A stretch of 64,000 nucleotides of DNA from NCBI GenBank assembly GCA_963969365.1, contig OZ017748.1, positions 2,539,001 to 2,603,000 of the forward strand, written 5' to 3'. Shown here in pieces: positions 10,001 to 23,900 of the stretch (the first letter of the stretch is position 1; each line of letters starts with the position of its first letter). The DNA is from Asterochloris sp. CNOR1. Its lineage: Eukaryota > Chlorophyta > Trebouxiophyceae > Trebouxiales > Trebouxiaceae. Position numbers and translations under genes: made by a program. The notes beneath the pieces were generated by a model. The model worked only from the letters and a program-made list of their open reading frames with translations. It did not search any database and had not been told where the DNA came from.

Positions 10001-11846
10001 CTGGGGGCTGCGCCAGCAGCGAAGTCGCGCCTCACCTGCCAAGCCAGGGGCCGAGGGCCCCACCCCTGCCACCCGACAGGCGGGCAGCCAGGGTGGCAGG
10101 ACCAAGGTACTGCTGGGGAAGCGCAAGTGTCCAGAGCCTCCTGCTGACACAGACAGCAACGCCAGCTCAGAGGGCAATGAGCTCCCTGACTCGGTCAGGG
10201 CTGCCTCTAGGCCTGGAGCAGAGCCAGGGCCTGGTGCGCACCGGCCGCCTGTGGCAGCTGCAGGTTGGCAGCATGCAACTGCACAGGTGGGGGCTTCTTC
10301 TTCCTAGTTCCTGTCCAGTCGACAGAGTTTGAGGTCAGCCACCAAACAAATGAACGCTGCTCACACCCAATGCACTGGTGCAGGCTGAGGCGTCCACGCA
10401 CCCCCCGGAGGCAGGCAGCAGGTGGTACGCTGCTGCTGGCCGCGGCACAGGGCAGCAGGGGCCAGGCGCAGCCCCGGTTGCACCCCCTGATGCCGCTGGC
10501 TGGACGCAGGTGCAGCTGGACTGCCTCCAGAATGCGTACAAGCTGCAGGTGCCCCCGGGGCAGCGCAACTTCTGGCTGGAGGTGGCCAAGCTGGTGCCGG
10601 GGAAGACCTGGAAGGAGTGCTGCGACAAGATCTTTGACCTGCAGCCCACGCCGGAGGGCAGCAAGCAGCTGCCACCCAAGCGGTACCTCAAGGCGGCAGG
10701 GGCGGCCCCCAGCCAGCTGGCGCCGCCGCCTCCCAAAGTTGTTGGAGGTGAGCAGGGCTGCTCCTTCTGATAGCGCTGGCTGCGCCCTCAGACAATGGTA
10801 GCTGGGCGCTGCCAGGGCCCCTCTGATTTGGTGGGCAGGGCCGTGGGCCAAGCCAGACAGCACCTGCAGCTGTCTCCCAGTATTGCTGTCTGCCTGGCTG
10901 GGACCCTGCCGCCCAACGTGGCAACAGGTGACTTTGGCTGCTCCCATGCCAATCCTGAGCTGGGCGCAGCTGGCAAAGCAGGTAGGAGGCGAGCTGGACT
11001 GCTTTGGGTGCCATCATTAGCAGCACTTGGTGCTGTATAGTTGAGAGCTGCCTTGGCAAGGAGCAAGCTGTGCTGCTGTGCATGAGACGTCAAGAGCACT
11101 GATTGCTGTCTGACAACGCAGCTGTCCTGCTGGCTGGCTGCCCTGCCCCAAGATGGTCAGAGGTGAGCCTGACTGCCACCCCCTGCCCCGTGGTGGCAGC
11201 CGGACAAGGGTGCAGTTTGGAAGGCAACAAAGCCTGCAGCATATGGTGACACCTCCCATGCTGCCTTCCTGTGAGGTGACCAGGACGCCCACAAGAACAA
11301 CAGCGTCAGCACTCACCGAGAATTAGCACGAGCAGCACTGCCCTTCATTTGCCCTTCATGGCTGTGCCAGTCTTGCGCCCCAGCCAAATGCTCAGCTTCA
11401 CGCAGTCAGAACCCGCCCGTGCTGCAGGCAAGCTCAAGAAACCCAGCGCAGCAGCCAAACGGCAGTGGATGCGGGACATGCGGTGGCAGCAGGCAGGGTC
11501 TGCCCTTGCTGAGGAGGCCAGCAGCACGCCTGAGGCAGAACCCACAACTGGAAAGCGTAAGAGACCAGTGCACGAGTTGCTGCTGTCCCCCATGCTGCGG
11601 CAGGCGGCTGGCGACAGGATAATAAAACGTCACATGGCCAAGTTTGGCATGCCCAAGGCACGGCCCCCTCCCTCTGCAGCCAAAGGTTTGCAACGTATTG
11701 ACAAGAAGAAGCAGCAGAAGCAGCATATGCAGATCCTGGCTCAGGATGTTGCAAGTGCGCTGGCAACACAGAAACGCATGGCAGCCAGCAGCGAAGATGA
11801 CTCTTCAGACCCGGATCAGTACTGGAGCAGCTCAGACTCTGAATGA
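7032..11846 (+). CDS. KNL2: KNL2/M18BP1-type centromere licensing factor (CENPC-k motif plus SANT domain)
   Basis: KNL2 (M18BP1) marks centromeres and helps load CENP-A. Nine exons join in phase: 7032-7383, 7490-8577, 8763-8848, 8965-9073, 9115-9254, 9332-9392, 9609-10286, 10384-10747 and 11428-11846, giving about 1,098 residues. Exon 7 opens with RSRAGRVRMPPLAYWANE, the CENPC-k motif: basic cluster, then P-L-x-Y-W. Exon 8 carries a SANT/Myb-like domain (GWTQVQLDCLQNAYKL, NFWLEVAKLVPGKTWKECCDK) with the W/F-W-W spacing typical of M18BP1. This motif order matches plant and non-mammalian M18BP1. The rest, especially exon 2, is disordered and rich in Ala, Ser, Gln and Pro. The C-terminus is basic, then acidic, ending DQYWSSSDSE. 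No SANTA domain was seen. The start at 7032 is tentative: exon 1 could instead begin at the acceptor-like site near 7105, with an unseen upstream exon. Confidence 0.82.
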
Positions 11847-11963
11847 CATGAAACTGTGTATCAACACATACATTCCCCCCCTTCCCCCCTCTCGGAGGCA
11901 ATGAACGCCCATGCTTTGTCCAGTCATGTCAGCCCAATGGTCAGCTTCATTCATGTCAAGTTT

Positions 11964-14900
11964 TCAGGTGTCAAGCATTGTGAGGAGCGCAACTCCTTGG
12001 AGGATCCAGTAGTCTGCGTTAGTCCCTTCACGTATGGGCAGGTTGACCTCAAGAACAAAGTTTGTGGACTGCCCTGTGGTGGACAGGGCTCCTGCCCTTT
12101 CTGAGGTCTTGTACACTGGAGTGCTGTACTGGTTGGCTGGCTGCGCCTCTTCCTTCACTGGTGTGAACTCAGTCACTGGCAGCTGTGAGTACATGACGCC
12201 AGGCTTGGCGTCATCAAGAACTCTGTGTTCCATGTTCCATCGGGCGCCATCAATCCACAGGCCGTCTATGAGCAGGCCGTCTTGTGGTACCTCAGTGACC
12301 TGGCCAGGCTCCAGCCACTGGGTGACCTTGAAGGCAAAGCTGAGGGTGTCGATGGGGATGCTGTACCTGCGGGCATGGGTCTGCAGGACGCCCGTGAGCA
12401 GGCCCTGGGGGAAGAAGAAGCCCGGCAGCCAGAAGCACTTGGGCATGCCCTGGGTGAGCCAGCCGCGCATGAAAGCCACCCGCCGGTGGTAATGTTCCAT
12501 CCAGGAGCCCAGCGGCTGCAGAGAGGGGGAGGACACCTGCTTCCAGGCCTGGGGCACCTGCACAGCAGGGTCGGGGGGACCCTCAGGGCAAGCAGATGCT
12601 CCCATGCAATCCAGGTAAGGGCGCCTCAGGGCGACCTGATACTCCCGTGCTGTGCATGTACAGAAGACTCTGAGCATGTAGTGTATCTGAGGGATGCAGC
12701 GTTGGCCCCAGCACCCACTCTGCGTGACCAACTCCCAGAGAGCAGGCAGCTGGAGCAGCATGCAGCGGCAAAGCCCAGATCAGCAGATGCAGTCAAGCAT
12801 GAGCCAGCCTGACAGAGACGAGTACCTGGTTGTCCAGGATGGACATGTAGACCAGCTCCAGGTCGCCTGACATGACAACCAGGCCCTTGATGGCTTTCTG
12901 CAGCTCCGCCAGAGATGCCTGCAGGCAGGGGTGCCAATCAGACAAGGGAAGCATGGTGTGCAGATTGCCATGATCAAGCGCCTGTGCATGAACCCATGTT
13001 TGGCAGCATAGAGAGCTGACCCCTGAAGGCCCCACCTGCATGGCTTCGCTGAGCCTGTTGCAGCGGTCCATCTCCTGACCCAGCACAACCGTCAGCGAGC
13101 TCAGCTGGCCTGCCTCAGTGCGGGCAAAGATGGAGGGGTGCGCCTCAGCAGGGGACAGCAGGGGCGGCATTCCTGACAAGATGCTGGCTGCAGAGGTGGC
13201 CACAGTCTCATCAGGCGATGCCCCACCTGCAGGGAGCCCAAAGTCACCGTCAGAGTGGGCCAGGCCCTGCCAAGTGCAGGTTGTGTTTGCAGGCAGTGCT
13301 CTCTGGCACGGTGGGCAGGGCAGCACAGCTTCATCAAACCGGCCATGCATCTGCAGGCAGGCAGGCCCGTGAGATGATGCCTGCACTGGCCAGCAGGCAC
13401 AGCACGCACCCGTGCTCAAGTCCAGGCGGGGCTGTATGGACAGCACGCTGTCCACCAACTGGCGCGTCTCTTGCAGCTGGAAGATGATGTTGGCGTTGGG
13501 GTGCATTCCAAACACCTCAGGCGCCTCCGTCGCCGGCAGCTGCTGGATGTACTCCCTGCAGGGGCACAGACAGGCTCAGCGCGCCATGCGCATGTTGCAC
13601 CATCACATGGCACCAGCAGTGGGACGCAGAGAGCAGGAGGATGCAGGAGGCTGCCTCGCCTGTGCTGATCTGGACATGAGCAATGCTGGCTCTGCCAGCG
13701 CATGCAGCAACGGGCGGACAAGCTGCAGATTGGGGTTGGGTGCAGGAGGGCGGCTTGCCTGTACTGCTCCAGGCTACCCGGTGGTGGGGAGTAGTAGACC
13801 CCTGAGTTGGGCACGAACTTATAGTCCTCGCTGAGCACCTGAGGGGTGATGTACTTGCGCAGGACGCTCATCAGGCAGCGCCGGTCCAGATCGTCCGTGA
13901 CGCGGCCACCATAGTTGATCTGCAGGGGCATGCTTTGGGCAGCTAAGCAGCGAGGTGCTGGTTGCAAACCCATCCAGGCAGTGGTCAAAGAGAGCACTCC
14001 TAGGTAAGCAGCCGGTGCCAGTTTCTGATCAGCTTAACCAGAGCTGAGCTTGTGAGCAGTGACATGAATGAGCTGGCAAGACATCAGGGCATGTGACGAT
14101 GAGCCCGACGGTTCACCAATATGTGCCATGCGACTGACCTGCCCTATGACGTACTCCATGGCAGACCAGGGAATCTGCTCCTGGTCGCCCAGGAAGATCA
14201 TGAGGTTCATCATGGAGCACTCCAGATCTGACTGGTTGAAGGCGTACCTGCACGGCAAGGGCACAGCTCCAGTGCATGCATTGCTGGGGGCTCAGGCCAA
14301 GATGCAGCCCATATCAAGGGGCCGGGGACCTGCACTTCACACAGCGCAGGGACACCAGGCAGGTGCTCAGACACGACCACCACCAAGCAGCAACCAACAG
14401 GCAGGGCCTTGGGCGCCCACTTGATGTTCCATCCCAGGGGCCCAAATTTGCGGCGCTCCTGCACAACTGCGTGGAAGAAGGAGAGGCTGAACAGCAGCTT
14501 CTTCCATGCGGTTGGCTTGGCATGGCAGGACTCAAAAGGCACGTCCGTCATGTCGTTGTAGGTACGGGCCACATTTGCCTTCACGCCGCGGGGAGGCTCA
14601 TTGGTTAGCTTTACGCCCGACTGCAGCACCTGCAGGGCCAGAGGGGGCACCGCTGTCGGCTTAGGCTGGAGCATACCACTGGGTGGAGGAGTACTTGAAG
14701 CCCACCTGTAGAGGGCCTGGTGACAAGTAACCCCAGACTACAGCATCTGCAGGGCCGTGGTGGTGCACGCTTGTCAGCTGTGCACCTGTTTGCTAAACAT
14801 CCACAGCAGGCTTACTTCTGTCAGCTTGACATGACTGCAGCATGTCAGGGCAGAGCAGATGCCTTCCTGAGGTATGTACAGCCATTGCAGCAAGCCCACT

Positions 14901-17900
14901 GGAGGGACTCCATGAGATGGATCTGGCATGGTGCTGCCTCATGGCATCAGGATGCTCATGCTGGGTGGGTCAGCGTGCTACCAGGAGGCGCAGGCGCACC
15001 AGGACAGGGAAGACTGGGGAGGGCATGGAGGTCAGCCACAGCCTGAAGTCAGGGCTGACATCTTCGCTCTTGGCAAGGTCCTCGACAGCTGCCTCCAGCC
15101 TGCAGCACATGTAGTGCAGTCATGCCAGTCGGCGAGACCGCTGGCTGGCTGCTGGCAGGGCACGGCGGCCCCATCATCCCAGTCTTTAGCAATCTGGGTG
15201 CTGCCTTCAAGCTGCATCACTGCAGGCCTGCAGGGGGGCTGCCGGCAGGTGGAGACCCAGCGCAGGCTCAGGCAACCTGGGCAGGTGCCTTCAGCATATG
15301 ACCTCAGAAGCGCCCACCTGAGCATCCACGACTTGGCCAGGTGGCAATTCTGCAGGCAGACCCAGTCCCCGGCCTTGACTGCCTGGGAGATGAGCATCTC
15401 AGCCACAGGGCCCTGCCCCTGCCCCAGACTGATCATGTGCAGGCGTTCCCCAGGGACCATGCCCTTCTTCTCAGCAAATCTCTGCAGCGTCCAATGAGAG
15501 GCGCAACGTCGGGGACGATTCAGGTGCAAGGTGCCGCCAGCAGCAGGAAGGCTGGTGCATGGTGCACTTGTTGCCTCGAGCAGTCACAGGACTGGTCAAG
15601 CCTGCAAGAACCAGGTGCATCTGGTTGCAGCAACAACAAGGGTGCAGCTGAGCACAAGTGCGCTGGCTGCAGTGGGGCTGCAAGAGACAGACTGCCAGCT
15701 CCAGCTGCTGCACTTGCCGTTTGATGCAGCTGAGTGGCCCACCTGCAGCATGGCTGTTGGGTCCGCCCCACTGCTGAGCATGAAGATGATGGGTGTGGCA
15801 GCTGTTGTGTCTGGGAACACATCGTCCAGCTGCCAGGGTCGCGGCTCTGTGAACTCGCTGCCCAGCGTCTGCCCAATGTAGTGCTGGCAGGCCAGCAGCA
15901 GCTTCTCCTCCCGCAGCACCTGCACAGGGGACACTAACATGAGCCCCCGGCTGTGGCTGGAGCTGGTTACAAGCAGCAGGGGTTGCAAGTCAAGCAAAGT
16001 GTACACTCCAGCAGGTGCTGTCTGCCTAGCCATTGTAGCAGGGCTGAGGTGCTGGATAGCAGGCCCCTTGCATCGACTCCCCCATCCCTGCCATAGCTAA
16101 GTGCTGCACTGCTGCAATGAACTCACCCGGACCAGCAGCAGCCTCTGGAAGGTGGTCAGGTCTGCGTCCCAGCCCGCTGGCAGGGGCTGCTTGTGAAGCT
16201 CCTCGTGGCGCACCCACCTCTCCCACAGCCCTGCCTCATCGCACATGCTGTCAGCCAGGCCCTTGAAGGGGGGCAGCATGCTGTCCAAGACAAGCACGCT
16301 GGACCAGTGGACTGGTGAGGCCCATGCTGGGGGCTTCAGCGTGCCAGCCGCCTGGCTGACAGGCAGCCCGGTGGGGCCCCGCAACAAGAAGCTCCACTCG
16401 GCCTGCAGAGCAGATGACCCCTTCAGGATCCAAGCAACAGATGCCTGTCCATCACAAGAGAGTCACGTTGGGAGATGCAGTGCAATCCACAGGTGTCTGC
16501 CAGGGGGAGCACGGACTGGCTGCAGGCACTGCCAGGAGCAGCAGGCTTGCCTGGGAGATGTCCCCCGCATTCCTGGCAATGGCCGTCCCCACCAGGAAAG
16601 CAAAGAGGAGCTTGTGCTGCTCAAAGAGGCCGCGCTGCACAGTGTTGAAGATGAAGCTGGTGACGTAGGCGCTCAGGTGCTGAAGGCGAGTGGGCACATC
16701 GGGGGCCCTTTCGCTGCTGTCGATGCAGTTGTTGAACAGCTTGGCGAAGAAGGCCAGTGAATTCTGGTACATGGGGGAGATGAGCGCCAAGTCAGCAATG
16801 GAGAAGTATAGAATGGAGCCCCGGGTGGCTGCAGGGCGGTAGTGCTCACGGGCCTGCAGGCAGCAGAGTCAAGGTGGAGTTCTGCTGCAAGTGAGCAGCT
16901 CTGGGCTTGGCAGAGATGGAGGCTGTCTTACATTGACGTGGCTGTCTGCAATGCACGGTGAGGCCAGGCACCGCATCTGCAGGCCTGCATTGTATAGGTG
17001 CAGTGCCGCCTGTCAGCTGAAGCCAACTACAGGGTGGCGCAGCAGGTGCAGTGCTGGAGTGCTTCAGGCTGGTGGCTGCCAGTCAATGGCAGACCGGGGA
17101 GGCAGCAGGTGAGCTGCCCCGGGCAGGTGGCTGCCAGTTGAGCACGCCAAGGCGCAAGACACTGCAGCAAGACTGTGCCGAAGGCAACCCCACCTCGTTG
17201 ATGCTGCGCTCGGTCTCCTCTGCCTCCTTGACACGTGCCTGCACCATGCCGCTGGTCTGCTTCGAGTTGTTCAGCGTGTTGATCAGCTGCTCGTCGTCCA
17301 GGATGTTGCCCTTGGCCTCCTTGAGCAGGCGCAGGATCTTGTCCTCCAGGTCCTGCAGGTGCAGCCCTGTTCTTCTCTGGTGTGCCTCTTCCCCTTGATG
17401 ACATCGGGGATGCTGGGCTTCAGAGACGCCCCCTGGTGTGGGCAGCCAGCCCTTATTTCTGTCAACTCAGACTATTCAGTGGCCCCAATGCAGGCTCTAA
17501 TCTGCTGAGTGCATTGCAAATCAGTGCCGCCTCAAGGGCTGCAGCTTGGCCAGGCATGAGCTCCAACAGGCCCCTCCCAGCTCAGCCTCTTGCAACAGTA
17601 GGCGCAGCCAGCAGCTAGCCGGTGCACCCATCCCTCATGATGGCTGCGTGTAGGCAAATGATGTTGCAGGGGTTCTCTGTCGCACCTCCCCCAGCTGCAT
17701 GAGCACTGCCAGCCCCACCTTGAGCTGGCGCTTGTCGGTGCTGATGGAGACCACCAGGCGGTCGCGGCTCTCCTCCAGGTCAGGGCGCTCCTTTCGCACC
17801 ACATCACCCAGCAGCTGGTCCTCCAGGCCGCGGCTTGTCACCGTGAAGTTGATGAGCGTGACCTTGATGCACACCTCAGGCAGGTAGTGGGGGTTGGCCT

Positions 17901-20900
17901 GCAGATGAAGAAGAGCAGCACTGTCAGAGACATGTCGTGGCCGTCCACTCATGTGCAACGTTGCTGCATGTGGCTGCACCACTCAGCAGCCGCAGTCTAT
18001 GTGGTCAGCAATGCTGCACACCAAGTTCCCCACATGTGCACCAGCTGTTCCTTGCATAGGGCCCAGCATGCATGACAGGCACAGCATACACGACCGTCAC
18101 CTGCTTGGTGGTCAGGTACAACCGGAAGTTGGGGTCATAGTCCACATCTGAGTCGCCCAGCCTGATCAGGGAGCGCCCGCCCTGCTTGAACACCTACAGC
18201 ACAGCAGCCAGCTTGAACAATGCAAGCCCTGCCAGCTGGGGTGGGGACATGCTCTCCTCATCAGCTGCTGTTGTGAGGTTGTGGTGATGAACCACCATTA
18301 TGCATCAGCTGCTGTCATGATGGGGGGCTCTGCAAAGCATTCAGCTGCCAGCCACCAGGTCACCAGCATGCACATCTCCTCAGCCAGCGCACCTGCTTCT
18401 GGAGCACAGGCTCCAGGGCAGGGTCGATGCTCTCCCCAACGTCCTCAATCAGGACAGGATTGCCCAGGCGAATGGCGTTCTCCAGCACACGGAGAAACAA
18501 AGGGTTGGCCAGCTTGACCACCTTGATGTTGCTGCGAACTTCCATGTTTTTGACCCAGTTGTTGGCCTGCCCCTGTGGCAGCAGGGAGCAGGGATGAGCA
18601 CATGTGTGTTGAGTGTGGAAAGCGTGCTGCCACAGCTGCTCACAGAGAGTGCAGCAGGCAGGCGCAGGCATGCAGGCTTGTTGTGGCAGCAGTTGCTTGC
18701 CTGGGGGTCGATCATCAGAGGCCAGCGCTTGCCCCGCGTGACCAGGATGCCGTTGTCAATGGAGACGTCATCTGTGGGTAGGCCCCACGCCCGCCACTCA
18801 CGGACCTGCAGCACCAGAGAGCATGGGCCCCCTGCCAGACGCCACACGTCTGCAGCCACCTGCTGCCAGCTACTTGGCTGCTGAAGCTGCCTGGCCCAGA
18901 GCTGTGGTTGGCCCCAAAGACTGAACCCACTGACCCCTTCAACAATAACCCCAGACTCAATCTTACCTCCACTGGGCTGGCCAGCACGCCCCTCAGGGTG
19001 CAGTCCCCAGACACTGGGATGGCCAGCTCCTTGCAGCGTGCAATCCAACCATCCACCAAGTCCTGCCGGAATTGCCCCGTGAAGGCGCCGTAGTAGGCGA
19101 TGCAGGCAGCGCTGAGGAACACATCGCCAACCAGCAGGTCAGTCTTTGTCTGCAGGGGAAGGCAAGCAGGCGTCAGCAGCAATCATACAATGGGTAGAAG
19201 CCAACGCTCCACTCCTTGCAGGGGCTGCGCGGACAGGTGCCCTCACCTGCTGCAACAGCTGACAGCACTTGGCGGCAACCAGGGTCACACTGAGTGCAGG
19301 GAGCGGCGTGCCGACACCTTCCAGTAGCACTGAGAGCAGCCAGCCCCGCAGTCAGTGCAGGCCATGCTGCAGGGATGGCCACCTGTATCTGTGTAGCTGT
19401 TTCGCTCCAGCGCACGCCCTCCTCAGAAAGGGCGCTGGTCAGCTTGCCAGCCATATTCAGGCGCTTCTGGGTGGTCTCTGCCTGTGTCTTGAGTAGCACC
19501 TGTTCCTGCTCAGTGTCGGCCAGCAGCTGTTGCAGAGCAGCCACCTTGTCTACCACAGCCTGTAGCTCAGATCAGCAGATGTAAGCAGCCTGTCTGGACG
19601 CTTGTAACACTTTGAAGGCCTGGGTCTTGAGGAACGAAGGTCGTGACATTGCAGAGATGGGAATTGAACACAAGTGAAACATGATGAAACAAGCTCACCT
19701 GCAGGGCCTGCTGCTTTGCCTGAAGGCTGGCATTTGCCTCTGCAAGCTGTGCTTGTGCATTAGCAAGCTTAGCTCGCTTGGGTGCCACAGCCTGCAGCCA
19801 AACTCAACAGAATCACATGCATCGCCCAGGGCATTGCGGTAACCCAGCAGCGAGAAGAAACACAGCAACACCTCGCTCTGAGCCCACCTTTGATACCCTG
19901 TTATAGGTATCCATGGCCCTTGCCCACATGCACAAAGATTGCGCAGCTCTGCTCTGCTTGGCAACAGCTTCAGGATTAAACTCTGGGGCGTCAATGTACC
20001 TGCAGACAGATGTTGGCCACTGCTGAGGGTCTCCGTAGGTAAGCAACCACCTTGAGCAGCAGACTGGGAGTTGAGCAGCTGTGCCCTGCTGCAGGCTCCG
20101 AGATATGCCTGCCAGCACCATTGATGCAGTGGGGAGTGGCACCCACTTCTTCAGACGCTTGATGACTGCATCAGGAATGTTGTCCTTGTCAAAGTCCAGC
20201 AGGGACTTCATGAAGCCCGTGTCAGACAAGACACGCTTTGCTGTGTCCCAGTCTGGCTTCTCCTGCTTGAGGATGCACACGGCCTGCGCAAGAAGGAAGC
20301 AATCAGTCAGCCCACAGCGCCAGCAGGCATTTGAGACAGACTGTTGGATCAAGGGACACACAGACCATGGTTGCAGCAAGATACCTCTTTCACTTGAGCT
20401 GCAACAGCACATGGCTGCCTCCAGGGAGTGTGAGCCGCAGCATCATGCCTGCTGTGTTTGGAAAAGGCACATCCAGACCATGGCACAGAGCATCACAACA
20501 CTTAGCCAAGACAAAGCGCCTGGTGGGCCAAGTGAGACTGATGGATGCAGCACCCCTGTACCACTTTCAGAGGCACAGCAAGGAGCAGCTCACCTCCATA
20601 GTCATCATGACCAGCGGGGGCGGCTTCAGCATGGACTTGATTTCGGTGATGTCATTCTTATTCAGGGCGTGTAGGCTGTCCACGGCGGCTTGCAGCGCGG
20701 GCAGGGCCTGATCCAGGTCCGCCTGCGCCTCAGCTGCAATTGCTCCTGTCTCGCCGGCCTTGGCTTTGACCTCAATCTCCTCCTGGGACACCACTGCCTT
20801 GACTACTTCTGCCTCCCTTTGGTCACGAGTCACCTGCTCCAGGAGCTGCGCCGTGGCCTGCAAGCGCCAGGCAGCCAGCAGCGAGTGAGGAAGGAGCAGA

Positions 20901-23900
20901 GGCAGCCATCAGTGCGTGAGCAAGGAGCAAGAGGCCTCGGCACACTTGCCCCTCTGGTCAAAAGTCATGTGGGCCCGGCAGCCAGCAGGACAACAGCAGA
21001 TCACAGTGAAGCCGCAAGGTGCCTCTTTACAGGACATGGACTGGATGTAGCAGTTGATGCTGTCCTGGTCGACTGTTGGGGACGGCCAGTGACAGATGCA
21101 GGCACTGATCAACTCAATACCCACCAAAAGCCCCATTGAGGATGGCTGCTGCAGGCATTCCAACAGCTTGCAGGATCCCCACCTTGGTTTTCTCCTCCAG
21201 CACGGGGGTCAGCTTGTTGAGGTCAGCCTGCATTCTCTCAACAACCATGTTGGTCTCCCGCAGCTTGTTCAGCCCGTTGAGCAGGCGCTCCCGAGCCTCA
21301 GAATACTCTGTACGCTTGTCCTTTAGCAGGGAGGTGTACAGGGTGATGAGGTCCAGGTAGCTCTTGGGCGTGGTGTAGTACCTGTAGGAAGTGAGCTTCG
21401 GAAGCTGCAGGATGTGGGCAAGGTGGTGAGCCACAAGCTTCCTCAGCTGCATGTGCTGCATTCCAGGCTTGTGCCAGCCACAGCACACCTCTGACAGGCA
21501 GCATTCATCACATTGCAGAAGCCGCAGAAGCATCCTTGTGCAAGCTGTCGCAAAGTAAGAGCGGGGCAGTGCCTGCACTGCCTGCTTGCCCTGCCAAGTG
21601 CCGGGACAGCTGGTGTCAGCTGACACAACGCCTCACCTGCGGCGCAGCTGGGCGTGGAAGCGCTCAGAGGCGGTGCTGACGCTGGTGTGGATGTCAGCAC
21701 ACATGCTGCAGATGGCTGCCTTAACTTGATCGCTGCCCAGCTCCACGGGGCCCAGAAACTTCATGCTGACAGACAGCAGGGCGTCTGGCGGCCACTCTGT
21801 GAACCAGTCAATGGTGCAGCAATTGATGAGGGAGGGGAATTTGCGGCAGCGGGCACGGAAGACGTCCCCCACAGGGCTCATGGCGAGCACCACATGTAGG
21901 TTGTCACGCACACGATTGATGAATGCTGCATAGCAGCCCTCCTGCAGCAGGTGCAAGAAGAAATTCAGCAGTGCAGGCTGCTCCACACCTCGCTGTTGCT
22001 GCCTCATCTGCAGTCTCTGGTGAGCACACAGTGCCCTCCCGCATGAGCACAGCACAGGAAGACTGTAGAGCGGCGATGCCTGGTTCTGCATGTGCGCTGA
22101 GTTGGAGGCAGCTGCAGAAGAGGTGCGGACACACATCACATGATGGAATGACCAGTCAATTGTATCAAAAGGGCACTGCACCCTTCTAGTTGCTGCCCCT
22201 GCAAGTCCTGCAGTACATCAGCGTGTTTGAAGGTGCATGCAGCATGCCGCGCTCCCAATGCAATAAGCACCCTGACACCGCACCTTGGAGGTGTTGCCCC
22301 CTTGCTGGTCCACCCAGTCCCTGACGCCGGCCACCATCTGGTCCTTCTCCTCCTGGGTAAACATGCCGGGCACCTCTCCGCTGTTCAGCAGGTTGTTCAC
22401 GTCCTCAAGGAGACCCTCATTGGTAATCTGGTTGTCCGTCAGCAAGAACACAACTGGCTGTCCATCTACGCCTGCCGAGCGGTACAGCTTCTGCGGGCAG
22501 GCATGGGCAGTGTCTGAGCAGCTGAGCAGCTGGGCCCTGGGGCAGCAAGCAGCCACCCGGGTAGCAGGCAATGAGTACACACGCAACCTGCAGGCTCTGC
22601 CGCAAGTCTGAGCATCTTGTGTTGCTGCTGAATCCTCAAGCCTTCAGCACCTGTTATCAGTATGAGAGGCGTAGCAAAGCTGGTGCATGACGTGAGCACT
22701 GAGGGCTATGCAGCTAGAGGTATGACTCACCTTGAGGTCCTCACGGAACTCTGTCATGCCATAGCCTCGTCGCAGCTCGAGCTGGAAGCACTTGAAGCCG
22801 CCCATGGCTGCTGCAAAGCGCGTCAGGCTCTGCTTGCCGCTGCCGCTCACGCCCACCTGCAGGCATCTTTTGGTCGGCCCCACTGCAACACATTTCAGTC
22901 AGGAAGCGCCAGCTTGGGCTTGGATGCTGCAGCCATCCAAGCTGCAGCAAGGCAGCTGCAACTCCAGGACACATGCAAAGCTGCAGCACTGCAATTCACA
23001 GCATAGCAGAGCCCTACCAGCATGGCGTTGCCTCTTGGCTGGCGCAGCATGCGGGAGATGCGAGCAATGTGCTCCACAGCGTCCATGAAGAACACCAGCG
23101 TCATCGATTTGGTGGAGCTGGCATTGAAGTCCTCCAGGTGGGCGTCCATCAGCTTGAGGACCTTGGCCATGTCTGTCACCTGCACAGGCACTGCGCACCT
23201 TGGCAGTTGGGCAGCACCTCTTTCCTGTGTCAGGCGCATGCCAGCATCAGCTACCTCAGTCTCAGGTGCTTGCCAGCAGCGCAACCTCGCAGTATGCCTC
23301 CTGTGCCCATGGGCATGCAGTGGTACTGGAAGGGAACCCTAGTCCACATGAGCACCTGGGGTACTGTCAAGTCAGTCAGGCTGGTGGTCTTGCTGCACAG
23401 GTCACCTCCTCATAGACCTTATCCTCCCTGTCAGCGCCAAACTTGAGGAAGTCGCCAAACATGAGGGGCTTGCCCTCAGCAAAAACATCAGCAGTGTTGA
23501 CAGCGTTTCCAAGATTCTTTGTTGTCAGCTCCCTGCAGCAACAGTGCAGGCTGGGTGTAGAGGTGCAGGGGCAAGAACTGAGCTCTTTCAGGCTGCCAAC
23601 TGCTGCTGAGCTGTCACAGGGAGTAACACCCATGCCTGTCAGTCTGCCTGGCATTGCTGCCAGCCTCCCTGCTGCAGACCATGATGCTGCCTTGGGCAGC
23701 ACATCACCTGATCATTCGTTTGAAGTAATCTTTGTCTTCTGCACTAATCAGCCTGTCATGGAACACGCGCAGCGATTCATGGACCCAGAGGCGCACCAGG
23801 GTCTCCTTGGTGGCGCAGTTCTTTGGGCTGATCATCAGCATCCCCTGCAGCAGGCAAATTCATTGGCAGCGTGACATCAATCTGTCTGGCGTGCTGCATG

